Source: Nitrincola alkalilacustris
Lineage (GTDB): Bacteria; Pseudomonadota; Gammaproteobacteria; Pseudomonadales; Balneatricaceae
Direction: 5' to 3'
DNA length: 64,000 nucleotides
Assembly (NCBI RefSeq): GCF_008973755.1
Contig: NZ_WBOM01000003.1
Span: 1-64,000, forward strand
Part shown: piece by piece, positions 43,412 to 53,083 of the stretch
Numbering within the stretch: position 1 is the first letter of the stretch
Layout: every line of letters begins with the position of its first letter
Notes under the pieces: model-generated
Told to the model about the DNA's origin: nothing
What the model saw: the letters and a program-made list of their open reading frames with translations, nothing else
Database searches by the model: none
Position numbers and translations under genes: made by a program

Positions 43412-43471
43412 ATGTATCAACTACTGAGCCATTACATGAATCTTTGTCGGCACGACTGGAGCCTGGTTTGA
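43412..43471 (+). CDS. Possible leader peptide (19 aa) before the metallophosphoesterase gene
   Basis: An ATG with AGGAG five bases upstream opens a 19-codon frame (MYQLLSHYMNLCRHDWSLV) that stops at TGA 43469-43471, overlapping the TTG start chosen for the next gene. It may serve only to deliver ribosomes to that weak start. Confidence 0.35.
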   Translation: MYQLLSHYMNLCRHDWSLV

Positions 43472-44478
43472 GTACTTCGCGCTTTTCCGGCTACGACCTG
43501 ATAGGCGATGTGCATGGTTGTGCCGTGAGCCTGACCCTGTTGCTGGACAGACTGGGCTATCGTCTGCACAAGGGTGTCTACCGACACCCGACACGCCAGG
43601 CTATTTTTCTGGGGGATATTGTCGATCGTGGCCCCAGGATTCGCGAAGCGCTGCATATTGTCCGGGATATGGTTGAAGCGGGCAGTGCGCTGATTGTCAT
43701 GGGTAATCATGAGTACAACTATCTCTGCTATTCGACACCCTCGCCTGAAGGGTTTGCTCATCCCTGGCTGCGTGAACACAATCCACGCCATCATCGTATT
43801 CTTGAACAGACGATTGAGCAGTTGGCCAATCACCCTGAAGATCAGCGCGACTTCCTGAAGTGGTTCCTGGATATGCCACTGTTTCTGGAGTTCGAGCACT
43901 TCAGGGTCGTGCATGCCTGCTGGCATCAGGGGCTGATAGATCAATTCCTGCAGACGCGCCAATGCAACCATATCGATGCGGATTTTCTGATCCGCTCGGC
44001 GGTGGAGGGCACGTTTGAATGGACCATAATGGACAGGTTGTTGCGCGGTACCCACCTCCGTCTGCCCAATGGTGAGGTGATGGTCAGTGGTGATGGCTAC
44101 CGGCGCCATTTTTTCAGAACACGTTTCTGGGTGAGAGAGCCTCAATTCATGGGTGATGTGGTTTTTCAGCCTGATCCTCTGCCTGAACATATAGCCAGAA
44201 CCCGGCTGAGTACCGAGAACAGGGCGGATCTGATCTGCTATGATGAGTCGGAAAAGTTGCTGTTTATCGGCCATTACTGGTGCGATGGCAAGCCTGCACC
44301 GCTTGCCCCGAATATCGCTTGCCTGGATTACAGTGCCGTCAAATACGGTAAACTGGTTGCTTATCGCCTGGATGATGAACCGGTTATTCAGACAGAAAAG
44401 TTTGTCTGGGTAGATGTCGAGAAAGAGGTTGCACAACCAGCAGAGCTACTGGGACCAGAACAAGGAGGTATGACATGA
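43468..44478 (+). CDS. Metallophosphoesterase (calcineurin-like)
   Basis: A phosphoesterase of 336 residues from TTG 43468; another in-frame TTG at 43444 would add eight. The two-metal motifs are all there: DLIGDVHGCAVSL (D-x-H), FLGDIVDRGPR (GD-x-x-DRG), VMGNHEYN (GNHE) and a late GHY in FIGHYWCDGKP. It resembles ApaH/PrpE-type enzymes but with a long insert (about 100-220). The substrate (dinucleotide, protein or nucleotide) is not clear. It ends in ATGA overlap with the rhomboid gene. The start is unusual: the only well-placed ribosome-binding site belongs to the short frame at 43412. Confidence 0.82.
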   Translation: MSTSRFSGYDLIGDVHGCAVSLTLLLDRLGYRLHKGVYRHPTRQAIFLGDIVDRGPRIREALHIVRDMVEAGSALIVMGNHEYNYLCYSTPSPEGFAHPWLREHNPRHHRILEQTIEQLANHPEDQRDFLKWFLDMPLFLEFEHFRVVHACWHQGLIDQFLQTRQCNHIDADFLIRSAVEGTFEWTIMDRLLRGTHLRLPNGEVMVSGDGYRRHFFRTRFWVREPQFMGDVVFQPDPLPEHIARTRLSTENRADLICYDESEKLLFIGHYWCDGKPAPLAPNIACLDYSAVKYGKLVAYRLDDEPVIQTEKFVWVDVEKEVAQPAELLGPEQGGMT

Positions 44479-45095
44479 AGTGGCACAGGATCTGGCTGTC
44501 GCTGCTATTGATCGGTGTCAGCGTAGGTATCTCATTGCTGATAGGTTTTGGCGATAACCGCGATATGATGCGCAGCTTCAGCTTTTCGGATTTTACACTG
44601 CGTGGTTCTCAGGTGTTTTATCAGAATCTAGACGGTGTCATGGCCAGTGGTCAGTGGTGGCGTTTTCTGACGCCGATCTTCATGCACTTCAGCGTTATGC
44701 ATATCGTCTTTAATCTGCTGTGGGTGTGGGTGATCGGCACTCGGATTGAACGCCAGCAGGGATCTGTTGTCCTGTTGTTGCTGGTATTGATTTCCGGACT
44801 GGCTTCAAATCTTGCCCAGTTCCTGATCAGTGGGCCGATGTTCGGAGGCATGTCCGGAGTGGTGTTTGCCCTGATCGCCTATGTCTGGGTGTGGGACAGG
44901 TTTTCATGTCGGCCGCGTTTTGGTTTTCCACCGGCGCTGATGGGCTTTATGGTGGTGTGGCTGGCGCTGGGTTATGCCGGTGTGCTGGAAGGGCTTGGCA
45001 TGGGCGCGGTTGCCAATACTGCGCATCTGGTCGGCTTACTTGCCGGGTTGCTGTTTTTACCTTTGGGACGCCTGCTGGCAGGCCGTGTATGGTAG
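44475..45095 (+). CDS. Rhomboid family intramembrane serine protease (GlpG-like)
   Basis: A 206-residue membrane protein with six hydrophobic helices. It has RFLTPIFMHFSVMHIVFNLLWVWVIG, the family core with the His and Asn, the catalytic Ser in FGGMSGVVFALIAY (about residue 126), and the catalytic His in NTAHLVGLLAGL. It lacks the GlpG N-terminal cytoplasmic domain. It overlaps the preceding phosphoesterase gene by ATGA. Confidence 0.88.
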   Translation: MKWHRIWLSLLLIGVSVGISLLIGFGDNRDMMRSFSFSDFTLRGSQVFYQNLDGVMASGQWWRFLTPIFMHFSVMHIVFNLLWVWVIGTRIERQQGSVVLLLLVLISGLASNLAQFLISGPMFGGMSGVVFALIAYVWVWDRFSCRPRFGFPPALMGFMVVWLALGYAGVLEGLGMGAVANTAHLVGLLAGLLFLPLGRLLAGRVW

Positions 45096-45125
45096 TGAGC
45101 GGAAGTGGTTATCGGGAGCAGAGAG

Positions 45126-45392
45126 ATGAATTTCGAAGAGATGATTGAGGCGATGTCGCCGGATATCTATGAGTCGCTGAAACGTGCTGTTGAACTGGGT
45201 AAGTGGCCCAACGGCGTCAAGCTGACTCAGGAGCAGCGTGAGCAAAGCCTGCGTGCCGTGATCGCTTATGAGCACAAGCGCAACATGAGTGAAGAGCAAC
45301 GTGTGGGTTATATTGACCGCTCGCGCAAGGATGGCAGCAAGCACGGGTCTGACCCCCTGCAGCCGGATATTCTGAAAATTCTCAACGGTTAA
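45126..45392 (+). CDS. YeaC-like DUF1315 family protein
   Basis: An 88-residue cytosolic protein starting MNFEEMIEAMSPDIYESLKRAVELGKWPNG, which is the DUF1315/YeaC pattern throughout, including LTQEQRE and KHGSDPLQPDILKIL. ATG 45126 is preferred; a GTG-like frame start at 45105 adds an unlikely leader. The function of the family is unknown. It lies between the rhomboid gene and pepN. Confidence 0.88.
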   Translation: MNFEEMIEAMSPDIYESLKRAVELGKWPNGVKLTQEQREQSLRAVIAYEHKRNMSEEQRVGYIDRSRKDGSKHGSDPLQPDILKILNG

Positions 45393-45406
45393 TAATGGAA
45401 TAGATC

Positions 45407-48034
45407 ATGTCGCAACAGCCAAACGTCATATACCTGAAGGACTATCAGGCTCCCGCCTGGCAGGTTGAAAAAACCGACCTGCACTTTGACCTGGATGATT
45501 CGCGTGCGCTGGTACGCTCAACACTGACACTGCGTCGAGCCCCTGAGGCTGCTGTGGATGCGCCGCTGCTGCTTAACGGCCATGAATCGGTTGAACTGTG
45601 TTGCCTGAGTATTGACGGAAAAGAGCTGACTGAGGCTGATTACACACTGCAGGGTGAGCTGTTGACCCTCGCGGGTCTGCCTGAAACCTGTGAGCTGGTA
45701 TGCGAGACGCGAATTTACCCGCAGACGAATACCGCGCTGGAAGGGCTTTATCTTTCTGATGGCATGTTCTGTACCCAGTGTGAAGCCGAGGGTTTTCGAC
45801 GCATCACTTTTTTTCCTGATCGTCCCGATGTGATGTCTGTCTTCACGACTACCATCGAAGCCGACAAGCGGTCTTATCCGATACTGCTGAGCAATGGTAA
45901 TGCGGTGGCGCAGGGTGATGCGGATAATGATCGTCACTGGGTCACCTGGGAAGATCCCTTTCCCAAACCCAGTTATCTGTTTGCACTGGTTGCAGGCGAT
46001 CTGAGCTGCCTTGAAGACAGTTACACTACTATGTCTGGACGCCACGTGAAGCTGCAGATTTTTGCCGAAAAGAAGGATCTGGATAAGCTTGATCATGCCA
46101 TGCGCTCGTTGCAGAATGCGATGCGCTGGGACGAAGAGGTATATGGCCGCGAGTATGATCTGGATATCTACATGATCGTGGCGGTGGATTTTTTCAATAT
46201 GGGCGCCATGGAGAACAAGGGGTTGAATATTTTCAATACCTCCTGCGTTCTGGCCAGCCCCCGCACCACGTCCGATGCTGCCTTTCAACGGGTAGAGGCG
46301 GTGGTGGCGCATGAGTATTTCCACAACTGGTCCGGTAACCGTGTGACCTGTCGTGACTGGTTTCAGTTGAGCCTCAAGGAGGGTTTCACGGTCTTCCGCG
46401 ATGCTGAATTTTCAGCTGATATGGGCTCACGCACCGTCAAACGGGTCGAGGATGTCACCCTGCTGCGGACGGCTCAGTTTGCTGAGGATGCCGGCCCGAT
46501 GGCGCATGCGGTACGCCCGGCTTCGTTTATGGAGATCTCAAATTTCTATACCCTGACGGTTTATGAAAAGGGTGCCGAGGTGGTGCGGATGCTGCACACC
46601 CTGCTGGGACCTGAGCTGTTTCGCAAGGGAACCGATCTCTATTTCGAACGCCATGACGGACAAGCCGTGACAACCGATGATTTTGTGGCTGCCATGGAGG
46701 CTGTATCGGGTCGTGATTTGACCCAATTCAAGCGCTGGTACAGTCAAGCAGGTACTCCGCGTCTTCTGGTCAGTGACCATTATGACGAGGCGAAGAAGCG
46801 CTACAGTCTGACGGTCACACAGAGTTGCCCACCAACACCAGGTCAGGATGAAAAACTACCTTTCCATATGCCGCTGAGTATTGCACTGCTGGGAATGGAT
46901 GGACAGTTGCTGGATTTGGGGCAGGGGGAGGTCAGCCGTGTGCTTGAACTGGCCGAAAAGGAGCAGACTTTCCATTTCGATGCGATTCCGAGTCGTCCTG
47001 TACCATCTTTACTGCGGGGTTTTTCTGCCCCTGTGAAGCTGCAGTATGATTTCACTGATGAGCAGCTGCAATTTCTTCTCCGCCACGATACCGATGGATT
47101 TACCCGGTGGGATGCGGGGCAACTGCTGGCATTGAGGCTGATGCAGCAGTTGATGCAGGATTATCGACAGGGCAAGGCTTTGCAGTTGCCTGAATCGCTG
47201 GTTGCAGCCTGGCGCGCGATACTGAATGACCTGTCGCTGGATTCTGCGATGGTGACTTTGCTGCTGACGCTGCCATCCGAAGCTTATCTGTCTGAGCTGG
47301 CCGATGAGATCGATGTGGATGCCATACATCATGTGCGCCAGTTTCTACGCACCTCTCTGGCAAAAGCGCTGGAGAGCGACTGGCTGGCCACCTACAAGCG
47401 TCTTGATTCAGATAAGCCCTACTCACCGGATGCCTCCGAGATGGCGCGTCGCAGCCTGAAAAATCTGGCACTGAGTTATCTGATGTCGCTGCAGGATGGT
47501 GTTTATCTTTCACTGGCTCAGCAGCAGTTCGAAACTGCGGATAATATGACCGAGCAGCTGGCAGCATTGGCACTGGTGGTGCACTCAGAGTTCACTGAGT
47601 GTGCCGGTGAGTTGCTGGGTGAGTTCCTGTCACAATGGCAGCATGAATCGCTGGTGATGAACCAATGGCTCTCGATTCAGGCATCAGATCCCAAGCCGGG
47701 TGCTCTTGAACGCGTGGAATCCTTGATGCAGCATCCGATCTATGATGCCCGAAACCCGAACAAGATACGTTCGCTGGTCGGCGTATTCAGCAATCAGAAC
47801 GCGATCAATTTCCATAAGGAAGATGGCAGCGGCTATCGCTTTCTGGCGGATCGCATTATTGAGCTGAACCGCCAGAACCCACAGATAGCAGCCAGACTGT
47901 TAACGCCTCTGACACGCTGGCGCAAGTATGATGCAAGTCGTCAGTCCATGATCTGCTCACAGCTCCAGCGTATTCTGGAAAGCGGTGATCTGTCGAGTGA
48001 TGTGTATGAGGTGGTGAGCAAAAGCCTTGTATAA
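45407..48034 (+). CDS. pepN: Aminopeptidase N
   Basis: An 875-residue M1-family zinc aminopeptidase. The exopeptidase motif GAMENKGLNIF is at about 264-274, and the zinc motif HEYFHNW at about 303-309 with the distal Glu in LKEGFTVF. The substrate-binding N-terminal beta domain and the long C-terminal helical domain are complete. It removes N-terminal residues in the cytoplasm during protein turnover. Length and order match E. coli PepN (870 residues). Confidence 0.96.
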   Translation: MSQQPNVIYLKDYQAPAWQVEKTDLHFDLDDSRALVRSTLTLRRAPEAAVDAPLLLNGHESVELCCLSIDGKELTEADYTLQGELLTLAGLPETCELVCETRIYPQTNTALEGLYLSDGMFCTQCEAEGFRRITFFPDRPDVMSVFTTTIEADKRSYPILLSNGNAVAQGDADNDRHWVTWEDPFPKPSYLFALVAGDLSCLEDSYTTMSGRHVKLQIFAEKKDLDKLDHAMRSLQNAMRWDEEVYGREYDLDIYMIVAVDFFNMGAMENKGLNIFNTSCVLASPRTTSDAAFQRVEAVVAHEYFHNWSGNRVTCRDWFQLSLKEGFTVFRDAEFSADMGSRTVKRVEDVTLLRTAQFAEDAGPMAHAVRPASFMEISNFYTLTVYEKGAEVVRMLHTLLGPELFRKGTDLYFERHDGQAVTTDDFVAAMEAVSGRDLTQFKRWYSQAGTPRLLVSDHYDEAKKRYSLTVTQSCPPTPGQDEKLPFHMPLSIALLGMDGQLLDLGQGEVSRVLELAEKEQTFHFDAIPSRPVPSLLRGFSAPVKLQYDFTDEQLQFLLRHDTDGFTRWDAGQLLALRLMQQLMQDYRQGKALQLPESLVAAWRAILNDLSLDSAMVTLLLTLPSEAYLSELADEIDVDAIHHVRQFLRTSLAKALESDWLATYKRLDSDKPYSPDASEMARRSLKNLALSYLMSLQDGVYLSLAQQQFETADNMTEQLAALALVVHSEFTECAGELLGEFLSQWQHESLVMNQWLSIQASDPKPGALERVESLMQHPIYDARNPNKIRSLVGVFSNQNAINFHKEDGSGYRFLADRIIELNRQNPQIAARLLTPLTRWRKYDASRQSMICSQLQRILESGDLSSDVYEVVSKSLV

Positions 48035-48138
48035 AACAAGAATTATTAGCCCAAGGTAGCAACCGTTGCGCTCGCCCCATGTCGGTTGCTTGGGTATACT
48101 TCTATAAACGTTTTGAAATGACCTGTCAGGAAAATGTA

Positions 48139-48525
48139 ATGGAACGATTCCTTCTCTCCGATGATAAGTTTGATTTACAGCAGAATTTTCGCCGTGCTCT
48201 GAAGTGTCAGGAACAGATGACACAAGCCAGGGAGGGGATGAAAGAGGCCAAGAACAGTCGTGTATGGATTGTCGCCTTGGTGATTCTTATTTTTGCCATG
48301 GGTTCTGACTTCTTCCTGGGTGCATCTGCTGCTTTATTCGTATATTACTTCTACCGGGTCATACGCTCCTGGTATGAGTGCAGCCAGGCAGAAGAAGGGC
48401 TGGAAGAAAATACCCGCTGGTTTGGTACCAAAGGTCTGAAGCTTGAAGGTAGAGTACTGTATTTCCGTGATGACAGTCTGCTGGAGCAGCCGCTGGATCC
48501 CTTCGATGATGACCTCTATCGCTGA
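48139..48525 (+). CDS. Small membrane protein, function unknown (128 aa)
   Basis: I do not recognise a family. From ATG 48139 (CAGG upstream) it has 128 residues with two adjacent hydrophobic segments (about 37-55 and 59-75, VWIVALVILIFAMGSDFFLG and AAALFVYYFYRVI) between a charged N-terminal helix and a charged, acidic C-terminus ending DPFDDDLYR. Both ends probably face the cytoplasm. Its stop overlaps the diguanylate cyclase stop on the other strand by ten bases. Other in-frame ATGs upstream at 48079 and 48118 are possible starts. Confidence 0.65.
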   Translation: MERFLLSDDKFDLQQNFRRALKCQEQMTQAREGMKEAKNSRVWIVALVILIFAMGSDFFLGASAALFVYYFYRVIRSWYECSQAEEGLEENTRWFGTKGLKLEGRVLYFRDDSLLEQPLDPFDDDLYR

Positions 48526-49658
48526 TCGGCTTCTGCAATCAATGGTGTCGAGCTTTTTGGGTTGAGTGTGAGGAAATGGGTCTGGTTACGTCCCCTTTCC
48601 TTGCTCTGATAGAGCGCCTGATCAGCGGCATGAATCAGCTGTTCCATCAAACCGTTCATATCTTCAGTTGCTATGTCTTTCGGCTCGCAGATTGTAAAGC
48701 CAAAGGATGCGCTCAGGTTTAACACTGTGCCCTGATGTGTTTCGAAGGGGTAGGCGTGTAGCTTCTGACGCAGATTTTCTGCTACCTGAAGAGCATCGCT
48801 GTGATCGCAACCTGGCAACAGAATGGCGAATTCCTCTCCACCGTAGCGGGCGACGGTGTCGGTATCTCTGACCAGTTCTTTCAGTAATTCAGCGACTGCT
48901 CTCAATACCCGGTCACCGGTAAGGTGGCCAAAGCTATCGTTGATCCGCTTGAAATGATCTATATCGACAAGCATGCAGGCAAAGGGTGCATCTGTACGAC
49001 TGGAGCGCTTCAGTTCGCGCATCAACTGCAGGTTGAAGGCTCGTCTGTTGAGTGTCTTGGTCAATGCATCGATACTGCTGAGTCGCTGAAGAGTTTCTCG
49101 CCGAATACAGTTCTCTATGCAGACGGCAACGACTGACGACAGATGAGACAGGTAATCATAGCTCAGGAACTGGTTGTATCTGTCAGGATCCATGCTGCCA
49201 AGGCTCAGGCTGCCGATCAGGCAGTTTTCGCGTATCAATGGCAGGATGGCGCAGGAGTTGATCACGGGCGAATGCTCAAACACCTGTTGTTTCAGGCGGC
49301 TATCGGGTTGACCATAAAACAGCCGATTTTCCGGGTGTATCTCTCTGAGAAGCTGCTGTGTCGGCAGCAGACGCAAATGGCTTTGATCCAGGGTGATGGA
49401 TGAACTGTCCAATAACTCCTGTGCTGTCTCTTCCGGATCGAACAGTACCAGACCGACAGCGCAGAGCTTGAAGTGCTGGCGAAAATCATTCAGCAGGTAG
49501 TTCAGCAACTCTGCCAATGATGAGCAGGACAGCATCAACAGTTCTGCTTCAAAAAAATTGTGCAGCAAGGCTTCGTTCCGGGTGGCTTTATTCTGCATCA
49601 GATGCACCAGCCGCTTTAACTCCCGGTTTTCAACTGCCAATTTATTGATGTCATCCAT
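48516..49658 (-). CDS. Diguanylate cyclase with N-terminal DUF484/GAF-like domain
   Basis: A 380-residue cytosolic protein. A coiled coil (1-25) and a DUF484/GAF-like domain (about 25-180) precede the GGDEF domain (about 190-360). The active site reads GGEEF, with the inhibitory site RDTD located five residues before it, so feedback inhibition is likely. DIDHFKRINDSFGHLTGD and SFGFT complete the domain. It makes cyclic di-GMP from GTP. The sensory ligand is not known. Confidence 0.92.
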   Translation of the reverse strand: MDDINKLAVENRELKRLVHLMQNKATRNEALLHNFFEAELLMLSCSSLAELLNYLLNDFRQHFKLCAVGLVLFDPEETAQELLDSSSITLDQSHLRLLPTQQLLREIHPENRLFYGQPDSRLKQQVFEHSPVINSCAILPLIRENCLIGSLSLGSMDPDRYNQFLSYDYLSHLSSVVAVCIENCIRRETLQRLSSIDALTKTLNRRAFNLQLMRELKRSSRTDAPFACMLVDIDHFKRINDSFGHLTGDRVLRAVAELLKELVRDTDTVARYGGEEFAILLPGCDHSDALQVAENLRQKLHAYPFETHQGTVLNLSASFGFTICEPKDIATEDMNGLMEQLIHAADQALYQSKERGRNQTHFLTLNPKSSTPLIAEADQR

Positions 49659-49754
49659 CCGTTATGCCTGTCGTTGATCAAGCTTATAATTATTTTCGGC
49701 CAAAGCTTTCTGTTCTGCTTCAGTCAGGGTGGGTCCCGATGCCTTTCACACTTT

Positions 49755-50369
49755 TCAAACGCCCTGCTGAGCTGACATGAAGCGCTGAACAGTATCAACT
49801 ATGGCTTGTGTCTGTGAATCTATTTCGATATTGATCAGATCGTTTTCTGCAATATCGGAAAAAATCGTCACAGCCAGAGTTTCAGGAATCAGGAACACAT
49901 TAAAGCAGTCATCCTGCACTTCGCCAATAGTCAGACTGCAGCCATTGAGGCCGATAAAGCCTTTGGGAAAGATATAGGGTGCCAGGTGGGCCGGTTTTTC
50001 GATCCAGATGATACGGTTGTTATCAGGAGTCTGGATCTTTCGGACAGCGGCACAGGCATGAACATGGCCGGACATGGGGTGCCCACCTATCTCATCACCG
50101 AATCTGGCAGCCCGCTCAAAGTTGACCAGGCTACCAGGGTGAAGCTTACCCAGATTGGTGACGCGCAGGGTTTCCATGATCAGATCGAAGTGAACATGGC
50201 GCTCATCAAAGGCGGTGACTGTCAGGCAGACGCCATTGACGGCAATGCTGGCGCCCGTGCTGAGAGCGTTTGTATGTCCTGGCGGAAGCTGTAATATCAG
50301 CTTCATGAAGTTGTCGTGATGCTGTGTAGAGATGACCTCTGCTGTTCCTTGTACAATACCGCTGAACAT
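49755..50369 (-). CDS. ribE: Riboflavin synthase, alpha subunit
   Basis: A 204-residue riboflavin synthase. Two lumazine-binding repeats are seen: MFSGIVQGTAEV with SIAVNGVCLTVTAF, then FGDEIGGHPMSGHVHACA and PKGFIGLNGCSLTIGEV. It follows the E. coli enzyme along its length, including NIEIDSQTQAIVDTV. It converts two lumazines to riboflavin. No other riboflavin gene or FMN riboswitch is seen nearby. It is divergent from the YfcH-like gene. Confidence 0.92.
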   Translation of the reverse strand: MFSGIVQGTAEVISTQHHDNFMKLILQLPPGHTNALSTGASIAVNGVCLTVTAFDERHVHFDLIMETLRVTNLGKLHPGSLVNFERAARFGDEIGGHPMSGHVHACAAVRKIQTPDNNRIIWIEKPAHLAPYIFPKGFIGLNGCSLTIGEVQDDCFNVFLIPETLAVTIFSDIAENDLINIEIDSQTQAIVDTVQRFMSAQQGV

Positions 50370-50456
50370 ACTGTGCTAATCTCATAGTGCAGAGGCAGTC
50401 TCTGCAGATTTGGTTGAGTGTCAAGTCTATACAAAAATGTGGCAGGAGATAAAGTG

Positions 50457-51341
50457 ATGCGCGTTCTGATTACAGGCGGGACTGGATTTATCGGTCGTCA
50501 TGTGTGCGCGGCTCTCCTTTCCCGTGAAGACCAAGTGGTGGTTTTGAGCCGCAGTCTGACAGGTGGTGAGCTGGATAGCCGTGTTCAGCGGGTGACTCAG
50601 CTGTCACAAATTGAGGGGAATGTGGATGCGGTCATCAATCTTGCGGGTGCTCCAATTGTGGATAAGCGCTGGACTGATCAGCGCAAGCAGTTGCTGCGTG
50701 CCAGTCGTATCGATACCACACGTTCGCTCAACGCCTGGATGGCTGACCTGGAGAACAAGCCCAGTGTGATGGTCAGTGGGTCGGCGGTTGGGTTTTACGG
50801 CAGTCAGGATGAGAAACTACTGGGTGAGAATGCTGAACCCAAGGCAGGGTTTTCTCATCAGCTATGTGCTGACTGGGAGTCCGAGGCGATGCTGGCTGAA
50901 AAGTTGGGTGTTCGTGTCTGTGTGATCAGAACCGGGATTGTGCTGGGTGACGGTGGTGCACTGAGTAAAATGCTGTTGCCTTTCAAGCTGGGTCTAGGTG
51001 GGCCGATAGCCGATGGTCATCAGTGGATGTCCTGGATCCATATTCAGGATGAGGTTGCTGCGATTCTCTGGCTGCTGGATCATCCGGTTCTGGAGGGGGC
51101 GTTTAATCTCACGGCACCACGCCCGGTCAGTAATGATGCGTTCAGCAAATCTCTGGGTAGAGCGCTGGGCCGACCGGCATTTTTCCGTATGCCTGGTTTT
51201 GTGATGGAAATGATGCTGGGAGAGGCGAGTGAGTTGCTGATTGAGGGCCAGCGCGTGATTCCGGAAAAGCTGCTCGCATCGGGGTTCAGTTTTCGTTTTG
51301 ATGAGCTGGATGATGCGCTGGCTGACCTTCTTAAGGGCTGA
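50457..51341 (+). CDS. TIGR01777 family NAD-dependent epimerase/dehydratase (YfcH-like)
   Basis: A 294-residue extended short-chain dehydrogenase. The Rossmann motif MRVLITGGTGFIGRHV (GGTGFIG) is at the start. VINLAGAPIVDKRW and VMVSGSAVGFYG follow, with the C-terminal DUF1731-type end FRFDELDDALADLL. ATG 50457 is set by AGGAG eight bases upstream, over an upstream frame at 50418. The function is not established; YfcH proteins are sometimes linked to cell division as SulA-related epimerases. Confidence 0.88.
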   Translation: MRVLITGGTGFIGRHVCAALLSREDQVVVLSRSLTGGELDSRVQRVTQLSQIEGNVDAVINLAGAPIVDKRWTDQRKQLLRASRIDTTRSLNAWMADLENKPSVMVSGSAVGFYGSQDEKLLGENAEPKAGFSHQLCADWESEAMLAEKLGVRVCVIRTGIVLGDGGALSKMLLPFKLGLGGPIADGHQWMSWIHIQDEVAAILWLLDHPVLEGAFNLTAPRPVSNDAFSKSLGRALGRPAFFRMPGFVMEMMLGEASELLIEGQRVIPEKLLASGFSFRFDELDDALADLLKG

Positions 51342-51373
51342 CCTTCATGAAGGGTGATCCAGCGCTGACTGAA

Positions 51374-53083
51374 TCAGCGTGTGTCATGCAGTGACAGGTC
51401 GAAAATGTCCATATCCTCATCCTCGGTTCGGCGCTGTCGTTTGCGCAGCGCCTTGATCGCTTCCAGCAGCAGATCCCCCTGCCACAGATCGATATCATCA
51501 CTGTAAAGATGGTGCTCCAGATCCAGGATCAGAAAACTCAGGGTCTGATGCCCTGCTGCCTGTCCGATGGATTCCAGGTTATGAATGGTTGCATCGGGCC
51601 AGAAACGGGGTGCCCAGATCAGCAGTGCTCGGCTGCTCAGTTGAGCATCATTGGCAAGGCAGGCTGCCGACAGTACATCAAATGCTTCCTTTTCACTATC
51701 TTCAGAGTGCTCGGCAGGGAAGCTGGAGAGGCTGCTCTGGTCTGAGACGGATACCGGTTCTGATAGAGTCTGTGCCCGGCGCCGGAAATGGAAAAAACTG
51801 TAAAGGCACCCCAGAGAGGCGAGCAGGCTGATGCTGCTGAGAAATATTATGAGTCCTGTCGGGAAGCTGTCTCTGGGCTGGGTAGTTTCCTGGCCAGAGG
51901 TTTGCGTCGGTAATAGCGGTACCTCTGACAGGAGTACTTCAACGCTGGTGGCCGGCGTACTGCTTGACTGCGCTCGATCCTCCAGTGTGTTCCACCAGCT
52001 CAGTTCAAGAGCCGGAATATTGAAAGTACCGCTCTGTGCAGGCGTGATCAGCCAGGATTCACGCAGATTGCCGGTCAGGCCAAGTATGGCGTGTTCGCTT
52101 TCATCGCGTTGGCGGGACAGAAGTCTTGCGCCTTCAACAGGGGCCTGCTCATACAGGCTGGTTGGAAGCTGTTCGCTGCCGAGTGCAGTTGCCGACAGCG
52201 AGACGTTCAGCAGGAGGCTGCCAGGAAGGTGTTCACTTTGAATCAGGTCCTGGCTGAGTGTCACTTGTTCGGCCGGCAGCCAGTGAGTGCTGCCGCCTTC
52301 ATGTGCAATGGGCAGCACCTCAACTTCCAGATCGTCTGCTCGAGCGGAGATCGGGCTGTTTTCATCAGTTTGCAAAGAGGCTCCCAGTATCTCCATAAAA
52401 CCGGGTTCGTGCGGAAAGAGTGCATAAAACTGCTCTGTGACCATGTAGCCTTGCTGATCAAGCGTGTCTGTATATCTGCGCTGAGGGCCCACTTCACGTG
52501 TGGTACCACTGTTTATCTGCGGGGGGGTCAGTCTGGCAGACTCGGGTAGAGGGTCAAGATGGTAAAGGCTGGCACGATAGAGCAGCTGGGCACCTTGATA
52601 GACCCTGCCGCGGTCCAGTTCAACGGTAAAGAAAACAGCATCGCGAGCCATTTCCTGAGTGTTATTGTTCTGGTTAAAGCCGTTCTGATCTGCCGTGCTA
52701 AGGCCGTTGCCGGAAAAGCCGCCACTTACCACCAGTTGCAGAGGTTCGGACACCTGCTCATTAAGTCGCAGTGCTGGAATGGTCAGTGTACCGGACCTGA
52801 GCGGGTGGAGATTGATCTGCCAGCGGGTACTGGCCTCACGTGAGCCACTGGTATGACGGAAAATACTGGAGCGTTGACTGCTGGATATACGGAAGTCCCG
52901 CGCCAGTGGGCTCAGATCGGGAAGAGGTCTGTCGGCACCCGGTATCTCCAGCATCAGCGTCACTGTATCGCTAATGCCCAGTGAGCTTTTATCTGTCTTG
53001 GCTGATATTTGAGCAAAGGCTGAAGATGTCAGCAAAATGTATAAAAAACAGTAGGAAATCGCTTGCTTATAGAGGTTGTTCAT
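51374..53083 (-). CDS. batD: BatD family protein
   Basis: A 569-residue exported membrane protein. Signal peptide (ending SAFAQ), then a long beta-rich periplasmic part starting ISAKTDKSSLGISDTVTLMLEI, the oxygen-tolerance BatD signature. A second set of repeats runs at about 130-390, a transmembrane helix at about 410-430 (TGLIIFLSSISLLASLGCLYSF), and a cytoplasmic tail (about 435-569). BatD proteins normally come with BatA, BatB and a MoxR ATPase. None of those is in this window, so it is an orphan here. It is divergent from the glutamate dehydrogenase gene. Confidence 0.88.
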   Translation of the reverse strand: MNNLYKQAISYCFLYILLTSSAFAQISAKTDKSSLGISDTVTLMLEIPGADRPLPDLSPLARDFRISSSQRSSIFRHTSGSREASTRWQINLHPLRSGTLTIPALRLNEQVSEPLQLVVSGGFSGNGLSTADQNGFNQNNNTQEMARDAVFFTVELDRGRVYQGAQLLYRASLYHLDPLPESARLTPPQINSGTTREVGPQRRYTDTLDQQGYMVTEQFYALFPHEPGFMEILGASLQTDENSPISARADDLEVEVLPIAHEGGSTHWLPAEQVTLSQDLIQSEHLPGSLLLNVSLSATALGSEQLPTSLYEQAPVEGARLLSRQRDESEHAILGLTGNLRESWLITPAQSGTFNIPALELSWWNTLEDRAQSSSTPATSVEVLLSEVPLLPTQTSGQETTQPRDSFPTGLIIFLSSISLLASLGCLYSFFHFRRRAQTLSEPVSVSDQSSLSSFPAEHSEDSEKEAFDVLSAACLANDAQLSSRALLIWAPRFWPDATIHNLESIGQAAGHQTLSFLILDLEHHLYSDDIDLWQGDLLLEAIKALRKRQRRTEDEDMDIFDLSLHDTR

